64,000 nt of DNA from Bugula neritina (taxonomy: Eukaryota > Bryozoa > Gymnolaemata > Cheilostomatida > Bugulidae), in assembly GCA_964035545.1 (NCBI GenBank), contig CAXIUT010000255.1, forward strand, positions 1 to 64,000, in the 5' to 3' direction. A model generated the notes under the pieces. That model saw only the letters and a program-made list of their open reading frames with translations, ran no database searches and was not told where the DNA came from. Shown here piece by piece: positions 35,728-47,215 of this stretch; the stretch's first letter is position 1, and every line of letters starts with the position of its first letter. The position numbers and the translations under genes are program-made.

Positions 35728-35940
35728 GGTTAATAGATAGTAAGCCTCCTTGTGTATGGGTTGTATAACTATAACTTCTGAAAAGGTCGTCCTCTGGTTG
35801 ATCTCGCCTAGGGTCTTCGACTAAGCCAGAGAAGACAACAGAATCAACTGTGATAGTTTCTATCCTGTTCAGGAGGACTTTCCCCGAGTATAGCGACCGA
35901 AGTCGTTGGTTCAACTCGACAACAAATCAATCTATTAACA
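35728..35940 (-). ncRNA. RMRP: Probable RNase MRP RNA
   Basis: This GC-richer 213-bp segment has no convincing reading frame. On minus it contains GGGGAAAGTCCTCC (35872-35885), matching conserved region I of RNase MRP RNA, and ACACAAGGAGGCTTACT (35739-35755), matching conserved region V. The two can pair (TCCTCC with GGAGG) as helix P4. The ends form a perfect 10-bp helix, GTTAATAGAT with ATCTATTAAC (35930-35939 and 35729-35738), as P1, and CGACTTCGGTCG (35894-35905) is a UUCG-capped hairpin in the P3 position. MRP RNA cleaves pre-rRNA. RNase P RNA is the main alternative. No T-run terminator follows closely. Confidence 0.7.
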
Positions 35941-36072
35941 CATCTCATATCATAATCTCAACACTTATATCAACACTATCGATATCATAAACTAACAACA
36001 ATATTAGTATGAAAAAGTTATAAAATAAATATTAGTATCACAGATTTATAAAATAACATCAATGAAATCAAA

Positions 36073-37333
36073 TCATTCTTCTATTTCCAATAGCATTGAA
36101 GAATTATCTTTTTCTGCCTGTTATTTAATAGGAGGGATAGTGAAGTACTTGATATTTCCTTTGTTCCAATCTTATACTACTAATTTGGCTCCTTGCTTCA
36201 TCTAGGGAATTCCTCCTTTTCCTAACTTTCCATAGGCTCTACATATTTTAGCTAAGAAGTCTAGTGGACTCTTGAAAGGTTCTATTTTGTAGTATTCTAA
36301 TAGTTGTTGTTCTGATACTTTCTATAGTATAACTTCAACTACTTCTTCAAGGTTGTCTCCATATTTGGCAGTATTTTGTAGAATTAGTTGATTTCTGGAA
36401 AGATCTTTCTAGAATATGACTCCAGGACAATCTAATAATTTAACTTGTTTGTCTAATTTGACTTCTTGAAGGGCCTTCGTGCAGCCAGGAAGACTAGATA
36501 CATCACAAGTTTTGCTTCTTTTCAAACTATTAATTACACTACTTTTGCCTACATTAGGATAGCCTATCAGACCAACAGTTACAGCTCTACTGAACCCATC
36601 TAGCTTAGATAGTTGTTTGATAAGTTGCATTAAATGTTCTGTTCCAATAGCTTTAGTAGAATGGATCAAAGTATCAGCCATATCAGTACTATCAGCGATT
36701 GATTTCTTGTATAAGTTGAAAGATGAGAGATTATTTCCTTGCGATTGAAGATTGGCTTTAAACATAACTACTGGGTACTATCTTCTGAGATATGATTGCC
36801 ATGCATAGGCATTTTAAATGGGTACTAAGTCGATTTTATTGAGAATAAGGATGATTTTTTTATCAGGCATTGATAGGATCTTTTTTTAGATGTTTTTGCA
36901 TCGGCAACTTAAAGGATCTCTTGCGTCTAGCACTTATAAAATTATATCACAACTTTATATGATTTTTTTCATTTCTTTCCAATATTTTCCTGAATCGAAT
37001 TCTTTGTTTTATAAGTATTCTTTTTCTTCTGTTTATATCTCGATGTTTTTTTAAACAAAGGAAGATTAAATTATGAGTTAGTTCATTGATAGTGTTTTTT
37101 ACTTCTAAAGATTTTGTACTATCTTATGTCTATCAGCATTTTTATTTTTGAGGGAATCGACTATTTTGTTTTTGATGAAAGATAGATTAGGAGGTCGAGA
37201 TAGATCATTTTTATTGACTAAATTTAATTAAAAAGGTACGTCTTTTGACTGATCCTTGTCCTTTTTGTATTTTGAATTCTTTACGGTTTTTTCTACTTTC
37301 TAATAAGTGTTTCTGATTTTCTTGTTTACCCAT
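36073..37333 (-). CDS. GNL3: Nucleostemin-family circularly permuted GTPase
   Basis: A 412-residue protein with one 22-nt intron (37218-37239). The GTPase motifs appear in permuted order: LDARDPLSCRC and LNKIDLVP (G4), then GYPNVGKSSVINSL (G1) and LDCPGVIF (G3), preceded by a basic N-terminus (MGKQENQKHLLESRKNR). The C-terminus (GKGGIP, then DWNKGNIKYFTIPP) is typical of GNL3/NUG1. The family works in the nucleolus in 60S subunit assembly. Only 5 bp separate its start codon from that of the divergent DDX31-like helicase. Confidence 0.88.
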
Positions 37334-37338
37334 CAACA

Positions 37339-39449
37339 ATGCTTTATTATAATCAGACAAACAACAACAGTCAAATGGAAGCAGACGACATCATGATAAA
37401 CATATCTAGACCGAGCAAAACTCAACCAGAAACCATCAATACTACTCAACAGCAGAAGAGAGACTATTATTCTGGCAGGTTCAAAAAGAAATAAAAAGGA
37501 TTCTAAGGAAAATCAGGACTAATATCGAGTGGAAAATAATAATATAAGTAAAAACCTATGAGTAGAAGAGTTGAGGAACGTAGTTCAACTAATAAATTCA
37601 AAAGACCAAGAAACTTTTAAAGATAAGATGCTGGTTTATAAAAGAATAATCTAAGAGGATAAAAAAGAGTGAAATAAAATAATGGACAACCTTATAAGAA
37701 AACAAGCTAAGTATAAATGATAACACCAAGTGAGTTAAAGTTATAAAATATTGAAGTAAATAAGGAAATCTAACTAACTTCTCTTGAAACAGTTAAACTT
37801 AATTCTTTTCTAAAAGGATCTCTTATCAGCAACAAGATAACAAATCTAACTAAAATTCAATCTAAATGTTTTGAAGATATTGTTAATGGTAAAAATGTGA
37901 TTGCTAAGGCTAACACTGGTAGTGGAAAGACTTTGGCTTATCTGATTCCTTTGATTCAGAACTATCTTTAAAATAAAGTTATTTAGAATAGAAATTCAGG
38001 GACTGTGATGTTAATTATCTGTCCTAATCGATAGCTTTGCATTCAAGGTCAAAACTAGGTGTTGAAGTGTTTGAAGAGGACTCCTTTTATTGTGCCTGGA
38101 TCATTGATAGGAGGAGAGCAGACGAACCATGAGAAGAATCGATTGAGAAAAGGAGTAAATATTCTTTTTTCAACTCCTGGAAGACTAATCTATCATATGA
38201 AGAATACGACTTGTTTCAAGATAAACAATTTGAAAACAATAGTCTTCTAATAAGCTGATCGTACACTGGACATGGGTTTTCAGCAGGACATCGATGTTAT
38301 TTTAGACTTCATGAAGGAGAAAATAGATGTGGATAGTGTCCAAAAGATCCTAATATCTGCTCATTTCAACTAAAGGGTGTAATCTTTGATCAGACATTTG
38401 AATTTAAATGACGCTAGATATATTGGTTTTGAGGGAGATAGAAACAAGTAAGAGTAAATAATTGGATTAGACGGATAAGAAGTTGAAATATAAAAGAAAT
38501 AAGGCAATTAGAAGTTAACTTGGTACAAAGAGATCAATATATCAAACAAATTGAATCAGAGGTATGTGTTGACTACATAATAATAAAAGCTTCCTTTTTT
38601 GATAGCATATTTGCAACTGGTGAAAGAATCGAAGGTGATGATATTTGTTAGTACGATAGATGAGGTGTAATATTTCCATTTTCTTTTAAATACTCTTCGA
38701 CACAAAAATGAGAATGGATAATTTAGCGAGCAGTTATTCAAGAGATAGGTTTTTAAGATTCACGGAAGTATGGTTCAGCAAGAAAGGACTCATAGTTATT
38801 TGCAATTTAAACAATAAAAAGTATATTTTCTCTATATTTAGAATGGTATATTGATAAGTACTGAAGTTGCGAGTCGAGGTCTTGATTTTCCAGATCTAAA
38901 TCATATTATTCTTTTTGATGTTCCTCCTACTTTAACTGATTATGGAAATCGAGTGGGAAGATCTGCTCGTTTCGATAGATCTGGAATGTCTCTATTGATG
39001 TTGAACTATCCCTAATCTGACTATGCTTAACAAATCAGATTTTACTGTCCATCTCTTGGCTTGCTCGAGAAGGAGGTTGTTTTTGAAGGATATTCTAAAT
39101 ATCTAGACCATCTTAATGTCAGAGAAGATAGTCTTTACTATATTTAAGGTCTGATAAGAAAGATATTGAAAGATGATCAGGATAAGTTTCAGATGGCTAA
39201 GAAAGCATATGTGTCTATGCTTAGAGCGTAAGTATGTGTTGATATAGGTATGCTAGGTTGAAGGATAAGCATATATTTGCGGTAAAGAAGTTAGATTTGA
39301 AACAGTTGAGTCGATCTTTTGGGTTGAATTCTAGTGCTAAATCTAAAACATTGACTTCAAAGACTAAAATATCAACACATATATAGAATCAACGTAAGAA
39401 AAGAAAAGTATAAAGTGTTAAATCTTTACAAGTATCAGAATATTTATGA
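37339..39449 (+). CDS. DDX31: DDX31/Dbp7-like DEAD-box RNA helicase
   Basis: A 696-residue protein with one 20-nt intron near the end (39228-39247). Motifs in order: NLTKIQSKCF (Q motif), ANTGSGKT (I), STPGRLIYH (Ib), EEADRTLDMGF (II, with the first Asp replaced by Glu), SAHF (III, usually SAT), STEVASRGLDFP (V) and GRSARF (VI, usually GRTAR). The order and the C-terminal basic tail fit Dbp7/DDX31, a 60S assembly helicase. Motif II includes two consecutive TAA codons (38248-38253), which only as Glu restore an acidic box. An internal ATG at 37375 is an alternative start. Confidence 0.85.
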
Positions 39450-39504
39450 TTATATGATTAAATGACTGTTTTGACTATTTTATTATATTTAAATTTAGTT
39501 CATT

Positions 39505-41111
39505 ATGAAGGTAGTTGTAAACAAAGTTTCTTCAAGAGGAGCATCACCTCAAGGTTCTCCCAACAAAACTTAAAAGACATCATCAACGACTGAACTCAAA
39601 CAGGCTTTGTAGAAAATAAAGCAGACTCAAGTTGACGTCTTGAGGGTATTGAGAAGTTAGGCCGATAGTTCGAATTTTACTCATGGCTAGCTCAAACAAA
39701 TGAGCGACAATATAGAGGTTGTTATTGGCTTATTCAGAGCATCACTAACGTTAATTTATTAAAGATAGCTGAAATAAATAAAATAAAAAATGAATTTCAG
39801 CATGAAAAAGAACAATATCAAAGATAATTAACCAATAAGGCTAAAAGAATCAATCGATTAGAGGAATAATTGGTTTACAAGAATAATATTGAAGAATAAC
39901 TTGGAAAAGAAAATAATAAACTAAAAGAGTAGATGAGAATTTTAGTTTAAGAGAAAAATATAAATAAAAGAAATGATAGTAAAAATAATGAGTACTTAAA
40001 AGAAGAATTGAATGAAAAGATATAAAGTTTAAACAGATACAAGAAACAGGTATTACATATGGAATAGCTACAAAATCATTTGCAGGAAAAACTAGGTAGA
40101 TAATAGAAGAGAACATCTGAGTATCGAAGTAATTATGAGAAAGCATAGAGGTAATCAAAAGAGTTAAAAAGATTATTATCTGAAATGTAAAAGTAAAAGA
40201 CCTAGAATGATATGAAATCAACAGAAAGATAGTATCAGATTCGTTTGGAAGGTTAAGAAGCTCTATCTTAGTCTATGACAAAGGCAGTTTCTAGTTTAAA
40301 GTTTTAAAATTCAAAACTTAAAGAAGATAAAGCTTTACTTCAGAACTATGCTAAAAATCTTTAAGAAAAAATAAAGGAACAGTTTTATTCACAAAATTTA
40401 AAAGAATAAAAAGGAAATACTGCTTATTGGAATTAGTTTATTAGCTATATGGAATCTTTAGAAAAGGAGAGGAATAAAGTCAACTAGTAGAAGCTGAAGA
40501 TATCTTAAATTATAGCTTCTTTCAGGTAAAATACTCAGAAGTCATAAGAGGGAAGAGTTAAACTGCTTCAAGATCAACTAGATTAGGTTCTAAGGATAAA
40601 TTTTATTCTAAGAAAAGAGAACGATGAACTAAAGATAACAGTAGACAAACTTAAAATGGATGTTTAGTGCAAAAAGATGTAGAAAAGATAGATCTAAAGC
40701 AAGTTGACTTCTCAAAAGCTATTAATATAAAAAGAATAAAAGATAAACTCAACTTTAAGCTAAGAGTTAAATAAGCACAAAAAGATGTGTGAATAGTATG
40801 AAAGGTAGAAATATTTATTTGAGTAGAAGTTGGGAGGATTAAAGTTGGTGATATAGAGCAATATGAATGATCACAGAACTGAAATAAAGCAGATGAATAT
40901 TGATGCTAGTTCTCATCGTCAGTAGACAGGTCGTCTTTTAATGTAGATTCGAGATTTAAACTAGCGAATTTATAAATTGAACATCGTTTAGAAGTAAAAT
41001 GACATGTTACGTAAAAATACAATCCATATGAACTCATCGATATCCCATCTTTGGCAGATAAAATAGGCAGAGTATGCCAATGTCAATATGATTCTTGATC
41101 AATATAAATGA
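39505..41111 (+). CDS. Long coiled-coil protein
   Basis: A 528-residue protein with one 20-nt intron (39718-39737). A Ser/Gly/Lys-rich N-terminus of about 40 residues precedes more than 450 residues of continuous coiled coil rich in Lys, Glu, Gln, Leu and Asn. No globular domain or family motif was recognised. Such proteins are common in ciliate basal bodies and axonemes. It is co-directional with the helicase, 55 bp downstream. Confidence 0.75.
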
Positions 41112-41180
41112 TATTATTCTTCTTCATCTTTTATTATCATCATAATACTATTTCTATTGAATAAATGATATTAGTTATAA

Positions 41181-42878
41181 TCAATATTTCCAGAGAGTGA
41201 TGACTGTATCACTGCCTCCCATGCCAATCTACACGTCTGATAAAAAGGTCATAGTATTGATAGTATGCGAGTAGACATTGTTGTTTTATAGTCTTAGTAG
41301 AGGCTGTTGGAAGTTTCTGATATCGATGACCTTTATTATATTTTTATCGTTGAATATTATTGTATTTTAGTCGTATTTCAATATACTTTGAATGCTGTAT
41401 TCTATGGGATATTTTATCATTGCATTTTTTGTTTTACGGTAATCCCAAATTCTTAGCTATTTTAGTTATCCTCCTGATGCAAAAAATTACGGTCTTATTT
41501 ATGCTAAAGCATGTACTTATTTCTATTGGGTAAATACCTAGTCAAAACTACCTCGTATTACATCCCATATTCTTATGCTGCTATCAGCACCGCCTGATAT
41601 AACATTTGGTCCAAATTTGCATAGACAATGCACTTTGCCTGAGGATCCTTTGAGTGTGAGTCTTTAGGAAGCAAAGTTTTTTTACTGAGGGTCGTGGTTT
41701 AGTCCCCAGAGACGAATCGACCAATCATAGGAACAGGTTAAAAAATGATACTAGTCTACTTGTAAAATATCTTTGACTGCTGACTCGTGGGCATCCATTT
41801 CCTTGACTACTTATTTTTAGACATTGATCAACCCGAGTTGTCCATTGGATTTACCAAAGATGAGTATTTATGGGTCTTCTTGTCCTTGTTCCTGGAAGGT
41901 GGACAGGGCGTAGGAGGGGAAGTCTAAAGGATATGATTTTTACGGGTTCATGGACACTCTGGTCCAAATGTTAATGCTTCTCCCGCCGGAAGTGGCAAAA
42001 ATATGATTGTTATATCTGATTAGTTTTTATATGTTTTGAAAAGGCTAGTAGATAATTTTAGGATACAGCATTAGTGCTTTCATGTCTGATCCTATGACTG
42101 AGAGTATGCTTTGTTGATCGTCTCTGCTTTACTTGGTTCCTGGCTGTTTGAAGGATGTGATTTTCGGTTGGTTATCGTACCTTTATATGAGTTATTTGAA
42201 GGTATCGTGGGGACAGAACTAGTATTTGGGGAAGTCGTATCGTCTTTTGTAGAACCAGCCGAGTATGATTTAATTTTATTTTTTGTGGTGATTGATTTAT
42301 TTTTTAAGTTTGTCTAAATTTCTATTGAACCTAAAAAGCAACTCTTCAGAGTAGAGGAAGTTGACTGACTGATCGACGTGGGGATGTTAGGTCCATAGTC
42401 CATTTTTGAAGTGTTAAATGAGTTGTACATATTATTTTTATGAATCTAGGTGTTTTTGAGCTTACTGATTGTATTTTTACCAGTATTTTAGAATCTCATT
42501 TTCCAGTTAGTCCAGACAAGACGATATGGTGTGATTTACTTTTTCTATGTATAATTAGAAGTTTATTTTTTATTACTAGATTTTGTTTTTGAGGTATACT
42601 CTTTACTAGTTGAATTGGGTGGTTATTTTTTATTTGTAGAGGGATAGTTTGAGACTTTTTACGTTAGTTTTGGTGTAATCTTTTAGGTGGATTAGTTTAT
42701 TAGTGACTTATTGTTTTACTTTCGACACTATCTTCTATTTGCATTTGTTGTCTAAATAAAACTTATGGTCGTGCTTGCTTATACATAACTAACAGCCTAT
42801 CCGTTTGTTGCAGTATTCGCCCAAACAAACTATCTATTACAAAAGATTGTGGACTGGACACTTAAGAATGTCGTTCAT
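41181..42878 (-). CDS. B-box zinc finger plus WD40 protein
   Basis: A 565-residue, intron-free protein. Residues 1-45 carry a B-box-like zinc-binding pattern (CPVH, C, YC, C-E-L-C, HDHKF). A helical segment follows, and from about residue 270 a WD40 propeller (TCSYDWSIRLWGL, ISGGADSSIRIWDV, FASGGELKELRIWDY, ending DTVITLWKY). The combination is seen in TRIM-like and ciliate-specific regulators; no RING finger is present, so ubiquitin-ligase activity is unlikely. A telomeric array lies 74 bp upstream of the start. Confidence 0.78.
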
Positions 42879-42951
42879 ATAGCTATATTAATTATATCAA
42901 TATATCATATCATGTGATATCAACATTATATATGATAGTAAATGATGATAA

Positions 42952-43020
42952 GGGGTTGGGGTTGGGGTTGGGGTTGGGGTTGGGGTTGGGGTTGGGGTTG
43001 GGGTTGGGGTTGGGGTTGGG
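42952..43020 (+). repeat. Interstitial telomeric array (GGGGTT)n between two minus-strand genes
   Basis: A 69-bp uninterrupted G4T2 array lies in the 220-bp gap between the B-box/WD40 gene start and the tubulin-ligase stop. Both genes are on minus, so their transcripts would carry the C-rich strand. The flank on the right (43021-43085) is a degenerate repeat of ATATCAGCTATA. The same orientation on + recurs in all four interstitial arrays. Confidence 0.95.
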
Positions 43021-43098
43021 ATAATATCAGCTATAATATAAGATACAATATCAGTTATAGTATCAGCTATAATATCAGCTATAACTATAAATAACAGT

Positions 43099-45020
43099 TC
43101 ATTCTTAATAGAAAAGTTAGAATTTGAGTGCGGCCAGTGAATCTGGAGGAAGTCTATGTTGCTATCGAGCAGGATAGTGATTATTGGGCGGAAGCAGTGG
43201 ATCAACACAAAACCGGATGGTTTGTTCTATTAGTCCGGGAATGACTCTATCAAGTACGTGTGAGTTATTTTCGAAGCAAGGGTTGTTATTGATTTAAAGG
43301 AGCCAGACTCCGAAATCTTAATCTAGTATAAAATCCAAGCCAAAGAGTTCGAAATTGCAAGCTTTTCTCTCTGGGTCTATTTGTCCTTTGACTGATTTCA
43401 AGACAGACAAAGCGATTTCTTTCATTTTGGGCACTATTCTTTCATAGATAGAATACTCACCATGTTATAAATTTAAATATTTTTGAAGGTCCCCGTATGA
43501 TAGCTTATTCCCTGGCTAGTATTTGCTATACTCTTATGATTCGATTTGAATGCGTCGTTGGTCAGGTGGATGTATTTGTTGCTTAGCCAGGCGTGCTGTT
43601 GCTCGTTGAATTGGTTTTTGAATTTCTTTGCTAAAGGGTTTCTGCAAGTTATCTTTGTTACAAAGTTGTATTTCAGGCTGCTCGTGCGAATATAGCCCTA
43701 CCTGTACCAAAAAGCTTTGAGGGAGCCGTTGATGCAGGTCAGAAGCATGTAGTGTCTGATATCGAATTTTCTATTGTGATAGAGTAGAGGATTTTATAGA
43801 TATGATTGTACTATAAAAGTCCATTTCTAGTGGTTATCTTACCATCTTTATTTTAGCCTTTTGAGAACTTTGCCTCCAGGTAGTATCTCTATCCCTTCTG
43901 CTCTACAACTTCTCTCTCCTGGCTTTATGATCCATAGCTTTTTTGGATCGACTTCTACGACGTGTTTGAAGAAATCTACTTGATTGCCTTATAGATTTTA
44001 GAAATGGAAACTTCTGGGAATGATGTTGAAGGGATTTTCGTCAATTACGTCTTAATAATAGGTTTGTATATTTTTAAGTAGATGTTTTTTGGTTGTGAAG
44101 GATTGAGTTCCTTGGATGTGGTTGGTTATTAACTAGAAGTGAAAAGGTTTTGCAAATATGGTATGATCTTAGGGTGTGAGTAATTGTTACACTGTTGATG
44201 ACTGTTATTCTGTCATTATTTTGCAATTTAGTTTGTGTCGATTGGATGTGAGTTCTTTTCTGAATTAAAATATTTTTGAACAGACCAAAGATTACCTGTC
44301 CATCTTTATCTACTATTTTTTGTTATTTTTATTTTTATCTTTTGATATTGATTTTTGTAGTTAGAAGAGATGTTGATTTTCGAGCTGGGTCCAATAGAGT
44401 TGACAACTTTATTTATCAGAAACAACTTATAGCCAGAATCGTCTTCTTAATAATTATTTTATCAATTAGTGATTATTACCTCTACCAACATATACTCTAT
44501 ACTTTTTGATTGGTGTTTAAACTGGCAATAAGCTCAAATCGATATATAGTCCATTAGAATAATTTACCTTATAAAGGTAATCTAAAAATATCTTCAATTT
44601 TATCTTATAATCTCCCTAGTAATCGACAGGATTAAAACTCATCACACGATGATGCTATCTCTTGCGGGCAGACACTATTGATCTGTTTGAATTATTTACA
44701 TTTGTTCTTGTTGTTTTGGCGCTGTGAATTCTTTTTGGAGTTAGCCTGTTGTCCAGGTCGTAGGCTGTAGAGGGTCGTTTTGATGGTTGTTAGGCTCTTT
44801 TTCCGACTAGACCTTAACATGTTAGATAGTTAAAAATCTTTTATTTTGGGTGGACTTTATCTGCCTGAATATACTACTGTTGCTCTTCTTTTATCTCTTA
44901 CATTGTGAGCGCTTTGTGATCTTTTGAAAGTTTTTTCTTTTATGTTTTTTATTTTTATTTTTATTTTTGATTTATCTTTTTATATTTTACATGGCGACCC
45001 AATAAGACTGATTTTTCCAT
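43099..45020 (-). CDS. Tubulin tyrosine ligase-like (TTLL) enzyme, apparent frameshift
   Basis: TTLL enzymes add tyrosine, glutamate or glycine to tubulin in cilia. About 640 residues: a basic N-terminal region, the ciliate-type KKYRVYVGRGNN start of the TTL domain, YWTQ, NHIQG, LWIIKPGERSCRAEG (ATP binding), QSYLENPLLYHNRKFDIRHY, WYREGYIRTSS, KYIHLTNDA, YEPGNKLSY and a C-terminal INNNP. Near 43549-43552 the frame must change: HLTNDA is in one frame and IESEEYSKYEPGNKLS in the next, as if one base were missing. No GT-AG intron fits there. A 20-nt candidate (ending TTGCAG) lies earlier but would destroy HLTN. Could be a sequence error, a broken gene or recoding. Confidence 0.8.
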
Positions 45021-45294
45021 TATTTTAAGTAGATAGCCATTCCTAGACAAGTTATTATTTTGATGGAGTATGCAGATGATGATATCGAATAGCTGATGGT
45101 TCTATATGAGCTTATTGTAAATATTTAGAATATTGTGAAGTAGTTTTGATGGCTTTACCTTTATCTTTTATTACTAGTTATAATCTACAAGCTGGTTGTT
45201 TGATTTTCATCTTGATCTTTATCTATCTATTTTATATGTTAAAATTATCAAATTATTTATATTCTATGTTATTCATATTGATGATTATCTATGC

Positions 45295-47215
45295 TCATAT
45301 CACTTTTGCACTTAGTATTTTTACGTTTATAAGTGGTTTTTAGGATTTATCGGTCTTTAGTTTGTTTATTTCGCAAGCTGTCTCGATCCCTTTGATTACT
45401 CGGCCGAAAATTGTGTGTTTGTTGTCTAGCCATGGACAGGCAATCACTGTTATAAAGAATTGAGAGCCATTGGTGTTGTGACCTCGATTGGCCATGGCAA
45501 GGACATATGGACGGTCAAATCGGTATCTTTATGGCCTGAGTTAGTCTTCAAAAGTGCCTCCCCAAATAGACTATCCTCCTGTTCCATCTCCTCTCGGGCA
45601 ACCACTCTGGATCATGAAGCCTTTGACTGATCGATGGAAGATCATTCCATTGTAGTATCCTTTTTTGGTCAGTTTTATGAAGTTTTAACATGTTTTTGGA
45701 CAGTCTTATAGGTAAAGTAGAACATGTATGTCTCCCATAGTTGTTTGAAGGACTACTTAATTTTGTTTTTAGATGATTTTAGGTTGAGTAACAGTCAATG
45801 ACTATTCTTTTGTATGTTTTTAGTTGATGATATCTCTGACTACGACAACTTCTGACTCGAGCTAGGGTGTTCTTCTGGAGAAGAGATAGAATCTTCCTCT
45901 TCTGAAGGCTGTGGCTATTATGAGAGGATCAGAAGCTTTTCTTTATCCATGTATGTTGGCATTTCCATTGGGATTTCTCATTTGTTTACCTTGGTAGACA
46001 CAAACTCGAACAAATCTTTCAGTTTATTTTTTACCAATAACTCTTTATATACATTTATTAAAAGTGAATATATTTTAATTCCATGAAATGAGCTATAAAT
46101 AACTAATCTTTATGATTAATCGGGGTTGGGGTTGGGGTTGGGGTTGGGGTTGGGGTTGGGGTTGGGGTTGGGGTTGGGGTTGGGTTTTCTTTTAGTATTC
46201 ATGTTCGTCTAAACTGAACATGGCGTGTTAAGGATGGGAGCTATCTTATTGAATCTTTATCGTTTATTTTATGTTTTATGATATTTCGTGTAGTAATTTA
46301 CCTGTTTTTAAGCTGAATATTCTTATTATTTTATCTTTTAGAAGTACTGCTAGATAGTTTCCTGAAGGACTTATGTTTAATGACAAAGGGATGCTATTGG
46401 CTTTAAGCAATTTGAGAAAATCTGTTTATATTTTGCATTTGTAGGCTAGATGGGTTGGAAAGTCAAATGTATTTGGATTCCATACTTCAATAAAGGCTCT
46501 TTAATCTATTGATATACAAATATTCAAATTCCAATTCATTTTGATAAATCTAATGGGATGCTTATGGAAAGATACCATATTTATTACATGAGTATCTTAT
46601 TTTTTAGTATCAATTTATTCTTTTTCATCGAGTTGGTTGCCTATTATCTCCTAATCATCTTATATCTCTTCAGTAGGAGAAGATTAAGGATCAATTATCC
46701 ATATTTTACCTGTCTTCTCTTAACTTATCGCTATTAAAGACCAATCTTTTGATTATTGAGATATAAATTAACAACAACTAGGAACAAAATTCAACTTTAG
46801 CGATAGTTTTAGGTCGCAGTTGAGAATATCAAATATTTTTAAGGTTTTATCCAATCCTACAGTACAAAGTAAATCATGATTTTTAGATAAAGAAGAGCCA
46901 GTGATAAGACCGCTATGAGCTTTAAAATTTTTAGTAAATTATACAAGGTTGAATACTTTTTTCCAGAACTTGATATGTCCATCAACGCTGAAAGTGATCA
47001 GCACATCTGTTTTAGAGGAACAAATGACGTTGTTGATAGTTTATCTGTGCATTAAACTGATTTAGTAGAGATCTGAGGAGGGAAGTCCATCCAAAAGAAG
47101 TTCTTGGTAGTCCACTTGATAGCATTAAATATACTTTTTTGGAGTTTACGAGTATCAGGTCCAATGATTTATTCTTCTTATGTTTGAAGAGGTCTTTTTT
47201 TAGACTATGGGTCAT
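45295..47215 (-). CDS. PPWD1: PPWD1-type cyclophilin with WD40 repeats, interrupted by a telomeric array
   Basis: A 634-residue spliceosomal peptidyl-prolyl isomerase homologue. N-terminal WD40 repeats ([47 protein letters not shown]) are followed by a complete cyclophilin domain ([59 protein letters not shown]). A 16-nt intron (47134-47149) fits near the start. Within the last WD blades, 46122-46188 is a telomeric array read as Pro-Gln repeats. The frame is open throughout, but the conserved strand [13 protein letters not shown] just after the array lies in another frame, so two compensating shifts appear to flank it. Confidence 0.82.
46122..46188 (+). repeat. Interstitial telomeric array inside the PPWD1 coding region
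   Basis: About eleven G4T2 units, ending in a GGGTTTT variant, are bracketed by PPWD1 sequence: LDEHEY upstream in the protein and [20 protein letters not shown] downstream. On the coding strand it reads CAA CCC repeated (Gln-Pro). Because one gene spans it, the array cannot be a simple false join of two chromosome ends. Confidence 0.93.

Noticed and set aside
35684-35914. 76-residue minus-strand frame between the serine hydrolase and GNL3
   Set aside because: No ATG start under this code and composition unlike neighbours; the segment is better explained by the structured RNase MRP-like RNA.
43580-43720. A 20-nt GT-AG intron (ending TTGCAG) to explain the TTLL frame change
   Set aside because: Removing it restores the downstream frame but destroys the NKYIHLTNDA motif that lies between, so a local one-base shift fits better.
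46122-46188. Internally eliminated sequence (TA-bounded IES) retained in PPWD1
   Set aside because: I tried TA-bounded excisions around the array; the simple ones do not restore the conserved frame, so I cannot support an IES.
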